Of a DNA stretch of 8,050 nucleotides, positions 1 through 5,134 are shown piece after piece. Numbering within the stretch: position 1 is the stretch's first letter; each line of letters opens with the position of its first letter. The stretch lies in assembly GCA_964448755.1 (NCBI GenBank), contig CAYUXF010000068.1, positions 1 to 8,050 on the forward strand, written 5' to 3'. The notes beneath the pieces are model-generated. The model had not been told where the DNA came from. It ran no database searches and was given only the letters and a program-made list of their open reading frames with translations. Origin of the DNA: CAYUXF01 sp964448755 (lineage in GTDB: Bacteria > Margulisbacteria > Termititenacia > Termititenacales > CAYUXF01). The position numbers and the translations under genes are program-made.

Positions 1-1529
1 TATTTATATTTTTTAGTATCAATATTATAAAGACCTATTTTATAATTAAAGACTCTTTCGGTTGTTTTAAGATCTTTGGCGGCACGCGAGCAGATACCTC
101 GATGTTTTTTTAAAGCTTCAACCATTAACTCTTTTTCATAATTTTCTATTAGTTCTTTTAAACTAAATTCAGGCTCTTTATCTTTTTGATATTTAGATGT
201 TTGCAAAGTCGGCGGAAAATGATAACCGTGAATCACTCTGTCTTTACAAAGCAAGACCGCTCTTTCTATAACATTTTCCAATTCACGAACATTACCAGGC
301 CAATGATAGGCCATCAGCATATCAATAGCCGGCGTAGATATTCGCTGAATATCCTTATTATTTTCTGCCGCATATTTTTTAATAAAAAAATCGGCCAAAA
401 GCATAATATCCGACTTGCGCTCTCTGAGCGGCGGCAAAAAAATAGAAAAAACATTTAAACGATAATACAGATCTTCCCTGAACTGCCCTTTTTTAATGGC
501 TTCTTCTAAATTTTTATTAGTAGCGGCAATTATTCGAACATTGACAGGAATAGTTTCCACGCCGCCAACCCGCTCGATCTCTTTCTCTTGAAGAACTCTC
601 AGCAACTTAACCTGCATCGGCATCGAAAGATCGCCGATCTCATCTAAAAAGATTGTTCCGCCATTAGCTTTTTCAAAACGGCCTAAACGCGCTTGATGCG
701 CATCAGTAAATGCCCCTTTCTCATGACCAAATAACTCTGCCTCTATCAAAGTCTCCGGCAACGCCGCCAGGTTAACTTTAATAAACGGTTTTTCTGCTCT
801 TAAGCTATTGTAATGAATTGCATGAGCTACCAGCTCTTTGCCGGTACCGGACTCTCCACGAATTAAGACCGTAGCATTACTAGCCGCTACTTGCGTAATT
901 TGTTCATAAACTTCGTGCATTTTAGAACTGTTACCAACAATATTTGTTATATTATATTTATCTCTCAGTTCACTTTTTAACTGTTCGTTTTCACTGAGAA
1001 GCTTTTCTCGCTCTTCTTTTAGAATATCATTCATACGGATAGACTGCGCGATCATCGCGGCAATAATACGCAAAATACGCAGCTCTTCTTCAAAATTTTG
1101 CGTTTCTTTGTATTGTTTATCAACGCTCAAAGCACCAAAAATATTGCTACCCAGTTTAATTGGCACACAAACAAAAGAAAAACTGGCACCATTGACCGAT
1201 TTTTGGCGTGCACCAGTCTTATTTAAAAACGCCGTATTTTCATCTATTTTAGGAACAATAATAGCTTCGCCAGTCTCTACTACTTTACCGGTTATCCCCT
1301 CGCCGACCTTGTATTTTCCACGTGATTTTTCTTGTTCAGAAAGACCATTGGCTACTTGAATATAGAGCTCTCCTTTTTCATCGATCAACGTAATAGTGCC
1401 GCGGGCCATTTTCAATTTTTGAGCCAGCACATCTAAAACCCGGTTAGTTGCCTCTTCAATATTAAGCGTCACCAGTGCTTCACTTATTTCCTGCAGAACC
1501 TCTAACTCAACATCTTTTCTCTTAGGCAT
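1..1529 (-). CDS. Sigma-54-dependent transcriptional activator, NifA-like (GAF + AAA+ + Fis-type HTH), 3' end cut by window edge
   Basis: This is a bacterial enhancer-binding protein. It should bind upstream DNA and use ATP hydrolysis to open promoters held by sigma-54 RNA polymerase. I read 509 codons on the minus strand. Residues about 12-168 form a GAF sensor domain, followed by a short helical linker (about 170-192). The AAA+ domain (about 195-425) has Walker A GESGTGKE (225-232), the sigma-54 contact loop as GAFTDA (272-277, canonical GAFTGA), Walker B GGTIFLDE (290-297), an arginine-finger region REDLYYRLN (351-359) and WPGNVRELEN (410-419). The C-terminal Fis-type HTH (about 455-509) ends TTERVFNYKIGLYNIDTKKYK-like, as NifA-family proteins do. 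The next two bases read TA at the window edge, so the stop codon probably falls one base outside. The ATG start has AAGGAG 10 nt upstream. There is no receiver domain, so the input is probably a small molecule or redox signal through GAF. The ligand and regulon are unknown. It is transcribed away from the rluF-like gene. Confidence 0.95.
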   Translation of the reverse strand, partial: MPKRKDVELEVLQEISEALVTLNIEEATNRVLDVLAQKLKMARGTITLIDEKGELYIQVANGLSEQEKSRGKYKVGEGITGKVVETGEAIIVPKIDENTAFLNKTGARQKSVNGASFSFVCVPIKLGSNIFGALSVDKQYKETQNFEEELRILRIIAAMIAQSIRMNDILKEEREKLLSENEQLKSELRDKYNITNIVGNSSKMHEVYEQITQVAASNATVLIRGESGTGKELVAHAIHYNSLRAEKPFIKVNLAALPETLIEAELFGHEKGAFTDAHQARLGRFEKANGGTIFLDEIGDLSMPMQVKLLRVLQEKEIERVGGVETIPVNVRIIAATNKNLEEAIKKGQFREDLYYRLNVFSIFLPPLRERKSDIMLLADFFIKKYAAENNKDIQRISTPAIDMLMAYHWPGNVRELENVIERAVLLCKDRVIHGYHFPPTLQTSKYQKDKEPEFSLKELIENYEKELMVEALKKHRGICSRAAKDLKTTERVFNYKIGLYNIDTKKYK

Positions 1530-1539
1530 CGCCAATAGA

Positions 1540-1545
1540 CTCCTT
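1540..1545 (-). promoter_or_regulatory. Ribosome binding site of the sigma-54 activator
   Basis: The minus strand reads AAGGAG, ten nt before ATG at 1529. It fixes the start: an in-frame TTG at 1535 would lie only four nt from it. This gene is clearly Shine-Dalgarno-led, unlike the divergent gene at 1657. Confidence 0.7.
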
Positions 1546-1567
1546 AATACAATTTTGTCAGGAAATT

Positions 1568-1596
1568 ACAATATCCTACAATCATGAAAGAGTCAA
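1568..1596 (-). promoter_or_regulatory. Sigma-70-type promoter of the sigma-54 activator
   Basis: On the minus strand, TTGACT (1596-1591, five of six consensus bases) is followed after 17 nt by TATTGT (1573-1568, four of six). The expected start point near 1561 gives a leader of about 31 nt that contains the AAGGAG ribosome binding site. No sigma-54 type -24/-12 pair was seen, so the activator gene itself looks housekeeping-transcribed. Called by eye only. Confidence 0.5.
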
Positions 1597-1609
1597 TTAT
1601 AAAATCTCA

Positions 1610-1630
1610 TTTGCAGAAATTTGCCGGAAA
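1610..1630. repeat. Short tandem direct repeat in the divergent promoter region
   Basis: TTTGCAGAAA (1610-1619) is followed immediately by TTTGCCGGAAA (1620-1630), a near-identical copy about one helical turn on. It covers the -35 region of the rluF-like gene's promoter and lies upstream of the activator's promoter. It could be a small operator or chance. Confidence 0.3.
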
Positions 1631-1650
1631 ACTGCTCTAAATGCTAGTAT
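1621..1650 (+). promoter_or_regulatory. Extended -10 promoter of the pseudouridine synthase gene, predicted leaderless
   Basis: TGCTAGTAT (1642-1650) is an extended -10 (TGn plus TAGTAT). A weak -35 TTGCCG at 1621-1626 lies 18 nt before the hexamer. Only six nt separate the hexamer from ATG at 1657, so transcription would begin at or within a base or two of the start codon. No Shine-Dalgarno sequence is present, which fits a leaderless mRNA. Confidence 0.5.
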
Positions 1651-1656
1651 CCCCAA

Positions 1657-2373
1657 ATGCCTAAAATAAGAATACAAAAATACTGTTCCGAACAGGGATT
1701 AGCTTCGCGCCGGCAAGCAGAAGAATTTTTGCAGAAAGGCTGGATCAAAGTCAACGGCGTAATAGTTACCGAGCCAGGCACCAAGATCGATCCGCAAACA
1801 GATATTGTAGAATTTTTACCGGCGGCATTGAACGTTAAACAAACTGCTAAATATTTATTATTAAATAAGCCGCGCGGTCTTGTGACCAACTTACCGCAAA
1901 AAGGCGAAATCGAAGCCAATACACTCCTCTCGCCTATCGACAGAAAAGAAGTTCACGCGGTCGGCCGTCTAGACAAAGAATCCGAAGGTCTGCTTTTTTT
2001 TACCAATGACGGCGTAGTTGCCAACCGGCTAAAATCGCCGGAATTTGCCATAGAAAAAGAATACGAAGTCACTATCGACAATGAACTAACCGCCGAAATA
2101 ATTGACCGCTATGCCAAAGGTTTAACTCTAGCTGAAGAAAAACTAAAGCCGGTTTTAGTAAAAAAAATAGCTACCAATAAATACCGCTTTATCCTCAGAG
2201 AAGGTAAAAACAGGCAGATCAGAAGAATGTTAAATAAATTTAATTACAATGTTTTAACACTTAAAAGAATTCGCATTGGCATCTTACATTTAAAAGATCT
2301 TCCCGTTGGACAATATCGTTCTTTATCTAAAAAAGAGATCTTTGAATTACAAGAATTATTAAAAATATCTTAA
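1657..2373 (+). CDS. RsuA/RluB/RluF-family pseudouridine synthase (closest in motifs to RluF)
   Basis: Predicted rRNA pseudouridine synthase, which rotates a specific uridine to pseudouridine in ribosomal RNA. The 238-residue product has an N-terminal S4 RNA-binding domain (about 3-50). The catalytic domain carries GRLDKESEGLLFFTNDG (103-119), with D106 as the expected catalytic aspartate. Position 109 is Ser, where many relatives of the family have Thr. The C-terminal motif NRQIRRM is followed by a YxVxxLKRIRI-type stretch. NRQIRRM and RLDK(E/D)S resemble RluF (23S U2604) more than RluB or RsuA, but the target site cannot be fixed from motifs alone. Length is normal for the family. The start is the first ATG, with no Shine-Dalgarno, and a -10-like hexamer six nt upstream. 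The gene is monocistronic and its stop codon overlaps that of the convergent flavin reductase. Confidence 0.93.
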   Translation: MPKIRIQKYCSEQGLASRRQAEEFLQKGWIKVNGVIVTEPGTKIDPQTDIVEFLPAALNVKQTAKYLLLNKPRGLVTNLPQKGEIEANTLLSPIDRKEVHAVGRLDKESEGLLFFTNDGVVANRLKSPEFAIEKEYEVTIDNELTAEIIDRYAKGLTLAEEKLKPVLVKKIATNKYRFILREGKNRQIRRMLNKFNYNVLTLKRIRIGILHLKDLPVGQYRSLSKKEIFELQELLKIS

Positions 2374-2939
2374 TTATTTTTTTTAACGGACCAGCCGAAC
2401 TTACCCAAAAACTCTCCCGGCGCAAAATAGCGGCCGTGCGAGTATATTAAAGGCTCCGCCTTATATAACTCAAAAGCATTACTCTCTTTATCAAGATATT
2501 TATCATCGGCATTAACCGCCACAACCTCAGCCAGAAACATATCGTGAGAACCAAGCTCTTTTATCTCGAGAACACGGCACTCTATATTGATCGGCGACTC
2601 TTTGATCAGCGGAGCAAAAACCACGCTCCCTTTTTCAGGCGTCAAGTTCATCTCTTTAAATTTATCATATTCTCTACCAGATTTAACACCGCACCAATCG
2701 GTAGCAAACGCCAGTTCTTTTGTTGTTATATTTATTACAAACTCGCGGTTCTTTTTAATTATGGCATGCGAATAGCGTTCCGGCCGGATAGAAACATAAC
2801 ACATTGCCGGATCAGTACAAATAGTACCGGTCCAAGAAACAGTTATAATATTGTATTCTTCTTTACTGCTGCCACAGCTGACCATTACCGCCGGCAAAGG
2901 ATAGATCATTGTTCCTGGTTTCCATACTAACTTTGTCAT
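2370..2939 (-). CDS. Flavin reductase-like FMN-binding protein (flavoredoxin/DIM6-NTAB type)
   Basis: The 189-residue protein belongs to the FMN-binding split-barrel flavin reductase family, whose members bind FMN and reduce flavin or transfer electrons in the cytoplasm. Family-typical stretches are WKPGTMIYPLPAVMVSCG (6-23), ITVSWTGTICTDPAM (32-46) with YVSIRPERYSHAII, ATDWCGVKSGREYDKF (79-94), ELGSHDMFLAEV (128-139) and the end YSHGRYFAPGEFLGKFGWSV (166-185). The last is usual for the flavoredoxin-like branch. The physiological electron partner is not visible. ATG at 2939 follows the upstream gene's stop by 12 nt, and AGGA at 2953-2950 overlaps that stop codon, so the two are very likely cotranscribed and translationally coupled. 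Its TAA stop overlaps the stop of the convergent pseudouridine synthase gene. Confidence 0.93.
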   Translation of the reverse strand: MTKLVWKPGTMIYPLPAVMVSCGSSKEEYNIITVSWTGTICTDPAMCYVSIRPERYSHAIIKKNREFVINITTKELAFATDWCGVKSGREYDKFKEMNLTPEKGSVVFAPLIKESPINIECRVLEIKELGSHDMFLAEVVAVNADDKYLDKESNAFELYKAEPLIYSHGRYFAPGEFLGKFGWSVKKNN

Positions 2940-2951
2940 AAAAAAATATTC

Positions 2952-3629
2952 CTATACAAAAGAAAAACCGTAGTAAGTCCAAAGCAGTGTAAAAACTATC
3001 ATAACAAACCTGACCTTAGACATAAAAAACAGAACAATGTTTCGCAAAGTTAATTTAAACGAACTTTTACACTCAAAAACACTAAGCCAGCTGCGTCTTT
3101 CCTGAAAATTACGAGAACGCAAAAATTCTATAAATTTATTATCCAGCGAATTTAACAAAAAAATAATGATCAACGGCGGAAACAAGAACTCATAAAGACC
3201 GTATTGCAGATGATCATGCCAGGAAGCAGCCATAATAAATAAATAAAGCGAAAAAAACAGCCAGCGCAAAGACCAGAAAGAGATCAAAGAAGCAAAACCA
3301 TCAAAACGGCGAAACCCTAACGCCATCTTAGCCGCCACTTCACTGTTGAAATCTTTTTTTTCCAGGATCTGTTCTTTAGCTCTAGCTAAAGTATCTTCCT
3401 CGCGCTCCGCGTTGCGCTCTAAGTTATCATAGGCAATATGCCAGAACAACAATAAAAAAACACCATATATCGAGGCAACTTTTGGCAAACCGGACGTTAA
3501 TTCCAGCCAGAGAATATACAAAGAGATCGGGACGAGCAAGGCACCAACCGCCCAGGAAACTGCATTATAATAATGACGGCGCTCAGCGGATATTTTATAA
3601 AGCTCGAGAATAAAATCTTCTTTACTCAT
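2952..3629 (-). CDS. Multi-spanning membrane protein of unknown function
   Basis: I do not recognise the family. The 225-residue protein has hydrophobic helices at about 23-43, 51-68, 119-137, 146-162 and 198-224. Between the second and third lies a charged loop (about 69-112, with NAEREEDTLARAKEQ and a GFRRFDGF stretch), and another basic loop (about 165-185) follows the fourth. I chose ATG at 3629 because AAGGGGG sits just upstream with five nt spacing. An in-frame TTG at 3650 would add seven residues but lies within that ribosome binding site's leader and has none of its own. It is first in an operon with the flavin reductase, whose start is 12 nt past this stop. The pairing hints at a membrane redox or stress role, but that is inference only. 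Confidence 0.8.
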   Translation of the reverse strand: MSKEDFILELYKISAERRHYYNAVSWAVGALLVPISLYILWLELTSGLPKVASIYGVFLLLFWHIAYDNLERNAEREEDTLARAKEQILEKKDFNSEVAAKMALGFRRFDGFASLISFWSLRWLFFSLYLFIMAASWHDHLQYGLYEFLFPPLIIIFLLNSLDNKFIEFLRSRNFQERRSWLSVFECKSSFKLTLRNIVLFFMSKVRFVMIVFTLLWTYYGFSFV

Positions 3630-3632
3630 AAA

Positions 3633-3641
3633 GACCCCCTT
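3633..3641 (-). promoter_or_regulatory. Ribosome binding site deciding the membrane protein start
   Basis: The minus strand reads a run of A followed by GGGGGTC, with TTT before ATG at 3629. The G-rich core (3639-3635) is five nt from the start and supports ATG 3629 over the upstream TTG at 3650. Confidence 0.6.
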
Positions 3642-3655
3642 TTTTTTCAAACAAT

Positions 3656-3661
3656 ATTATA
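3656..3661 (-). promoter_or_regulatory. Putative -10 element of the membrane protein/flavin reductase operon
   Basis: The minus strand has a perfect TATAAT at 3661-3656, 26 nt before the ATG at 3629. No good -35 is visible at the usual distance (CTGCTT at 17 nt). In such AT-rich DNA a perfect hexamer can arise by chance, but its position suits a normal leader carrying the GGGGG ribosome binding site. Confidence 0.4.
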
Positions 3662-3726
3662 ATACAAAAATTAAGTAAAAGCAGGTGAAATAAATAAAAA
3701 TCTAGTATTTATTATCGTAAAAATTA

Positions 3727-3739
3727 GTAATATTATTAC
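3727..3739 (+). promoter_or_regulatory. mpg -10 element within a 13-bp palindrome, predicted leaderless start
   Basis: TATTAT (3731-3736) lies exactly six nt before the mpg ATG at 3743, the same geometry as at the pseudouridine synthase gene. There is no Shine-Dalgarno sequence. The hexamer is embedded in GTAATA-T-TATTAC (3727-3739), an inverted repeat with perfect 6-bp arms. This could be an operator or simply an AT-rich coincidence. Confidence 0.4.
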
Positions 3740-3742
3740 ACC

Positions 3743-4318
3743 ATGAAAATACTGCCGCAAAATTTCTATAACCATCCAGCAGAAATAGTAGCAAAAGAAC
3801 TGCTCGGTAAGATTTTAGCCGTCGACACACTACAGGGGTTAGTTACTGGCAAAATAGTAGAGACTGAGGCTTATCACCAAAACGACCCGGCGTCACATTC
3901 TTACGGCGGCAAAATAACTGACCGCAACAAGCCAATGTTTGGACCGCCAGGATATTCCTATGTTTATTTCATTTACGGCATGTATCATTGCTTCAATGTA
4001 GTAACCGACCGCAACGGTTACGGCAGTGCCGTTCTAATTAGAGCACTGGAACCGCTCTCCGGAATAGAGATCATGCAAAAAAATCGGCGGCAAGAAAAAC
4101 TAAAAAATTTAACCACTGGACCGGGAAAACTCGCCCAGGCCTTCGGCATAGATAAAAAATTCAACAATTTACCTCTTAATAGTAAAAAATTCTGTATTTA
4201 TGAAAACAATTCTCGACCTCATGAAATAATAAAAACAACCAGAATAGGTCTGGCTAAAGGGGCAGATGAACATCTGCGTTTTTATATTAAAGACAATCAT
4301 TTTGTTTCTGTAAAATGA
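3743..4318 (+). CDS. mpg: 3-methyladenine DNA glycosylase, AAG/MPG family
   Basis: Base-excision repair enzyme that flips out alkylated or deaminated purines (3-methyladenine, hypoxanthine) and cleaves the glycosidic bond. The 191-residue length is normal for bacterial members. By comparison with human AAG, the catalytic Glu is E42 in VETEAY (39-44), with Y44, H52 (in ASHSYGG) and Y75 forming the base pocket. N85 (in FIYGMYHCFN, 76-85) and R100 in VLIRALEP are also conserved. NRNKPMF-type spacing is kept (DRNKPMF, 60-66), as is TTGPGKLAQAFGI (124-136). The C terminus has the expected RIGLAKG...LRFYI segment. ATG is the first possible good start, at a -10 hexamer and without a Shine-Dalgarno. 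The proB start lies 30 nt past its stop, so partial cotranscription is possible although no functional link is obvious. Confidence 0.96.
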   Translation: MKILPQNFYNHPAEIVAKELLGKILAVDTLQGLVTGKIVETEAYHQNDPASHSYGGKITDRNKPMFGPPGYSYVYFIYGMYHCFNVVTDRNGYGSAVLIRALEPLSGIEIMQKNRRQEKLKNLTTGPGKLAQAFGIDKKFNNLPLNSKKFCIYENNSRPHEIIKTTRIGLAKGADEHLRFYIKDNHFVSVK

Positions 4319-4324
4319 TTTTTG

Positions 4325-4333
4325 TGCTACTAT
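4325..4333 (+). promoter_or_regulatory. Extended -10 promoter upstream of proB
   Basis: TGCTACTAT is an extended -10 (TGn plus TACTAT) in the 30-nt gap after mpg. It differs by one base from the TGCTAGTAT at 1642-1650. Transcription would start near 4340, leaving a leader of roughly nine nt without a Shine-Dalgarno sequence before ATG 4349. No convincing -35 was seen, as is common for extended -10 promoters. Confidence 0.4.
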
Positions 4334-4348
4334 TTACTTACGCTAATC

Positions 4349-5119
4349 ATGAAAACAAAAGAATTAATTGTCATAAAAATCGGCTCCAATGTTTTAACAG
4401 ACGACAAAGGCAGACTCTCTCATCAAAGTTTTAAAAAGCTGACCGAACAGATCAAAACTTTTTACAAATACGATAAAAAATTGATCATTGTTTCTTCCGG
4501 CGCCATTGCCTGCGGCAGCGAAAAACTAAAAATAGATTACCAAATGAGAACGATCCCGCAAAAGCAGGGAGCCGCTGCTGTTGGCCAAACACTCTTAATG
4601 AACTATTATCAAAAATTTTTAAAACCCATCAAGATAGGACAGATCCTCTTAACTGCTGACGGCTTACAAGACAAACACCGCGCAGAGAATATTAGCAACA
4701 CATTTAATGAATTATTAAAAATGAAAGTAATACCAATTGTAAATGAAAACGATTCCGTTGTTATAGATGAAATAAAATTCGGTGATAATGATATTCTCTC
4801 AGCGCAGGTAGCATCACTAGTAAAAGCACAAAAACTTATAATATTAACTGACATTGACGGCCTTTATGACAAAAACCCCAGAAAAGACAGTTCCGCACAA
4901 TTGATCAAAGAGGTAAAAAAGATCACTCCTGCCATACTGAAACTTGCCGACGGCGCAGGCTCACAGAAAGGGACCGGCGGAATGCTTTCCAAATTAAAAG
5001 CAGCTAAACTAGCTAACGACAATGGTATTGATACATATATAGCTAACGGCTTTAAAAAAGATATTTTAAAAAATATTATTTTAAAAAAAGCAGACTGTAC
5101 CTATTTTGCAGCCAATTAA
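4349..5119 (+). CDS. proB: Glutamate 5-kinase, short form without PUA domain
   Basis: First enzyme of proline synthesis: it phosphorylates L-glutamate to glutamyl 5-phosphate with ATP in the cytoplasm. The 256-residue protein is a single amino acid kinase domain. Motifs are VIKIGSNVL (8-16), IVSSGAIACG (47-56), QGAAAVGQ (73-80), the glutamate-binding NENDSV (132-137), FGDNDILSAQVA (144-155), LTDIDGLYDKNP (166-177) and nucleotide-site GTGGMLSKLKAA (208-219). The C-terminal PUA domain of the about 367-residue E. coli enzyme is absent, as in a recognised group of short bacterial ProBs. I chose ATG 4349. An in-frame TTG at 4322 would add nine residues (MCYYLLTLI) that run through the proposed promoter and are not part of the kinase fold. 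proA is not in the window, although the two are often adjacent. It converges on the M23 gene with a 15-bp gap and no visible terminator. Confidence 0.95.
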   Translation: MKTKELIVIKIGSNVLTDDKGRLSHQSFKKLTEQIKTFYKYDKKLIIVSSGAIACGSEKLKIDYQMRTIPQKQGAAAVGQTLLMNYYQKFLKPIKIGQILLTADGLQDKHRAENISNTFNELLKMKVIPIVNENDSVVIDEIKFGDNDILSAQVASLVKAQKLIILTDIDGLYDKNPRKDSSAQLIKEVKKITPAILKLADGAGSQKGTGGMLSKLKAAKLANDNGIDTYIANGFKKDILKNIILKKADCTYFAAN

Positions 5120-5134
5120 ATATCATTAGTACTG

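Noticed and set aside
186..458. Plus-strand 90-codon open frame
   Set aside because: Lies wholly inside the AAA+ domain of the minus-strand activator, with no family resemblance; a shadow frame.
1108..1359. Plus-strand 83-codon open frame
   Set aside because: Antisense to the GAF domain of the activator, whose protein sequence is clearly conserved.
1644..1919. Minus-strand 91-codon open frame
   Set aside because: Antisense to the S4 domain of the pseudouridine synthase; no recognisable protein features.
2288..2303. Sigma-54 -24 element (TGGCAT) followed by spacing to a -12
   Set aside because: No TTGC-type -12 follows, and the site lies inside the coding region of the pseudouridine synthase.
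2355..2384. Possible intrinsic terminator at the end of the pseudouridine synthase gene (T-run at 2374-2382)
   Set aside because: The only upstream stem is about five A-T pairs; too weak to call.
2544..2930. Plus-strand 128-codon open frame (and the 62-codon one at 2587-2775)
   Set aside because: Both are antisense to the flavin reductase and have no coherent domain or ribosome binding site.
3630..3650. TTG start at 3650 for the membrane protein
   Set aside because: It would place the strong GGGGG ribosome binding site inside the coding region; ATG 3629 is correctly spaced from it.
4322..4348. TTG start at 4322 for proB
   Set aside because: The extra nine residues are not part of the kinase fold and run across an extended -10 promoter.
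4609..4854. Minus-strand 81-codon open frame
   Set aside because: Antisense to conserved kinase motifs of proB.
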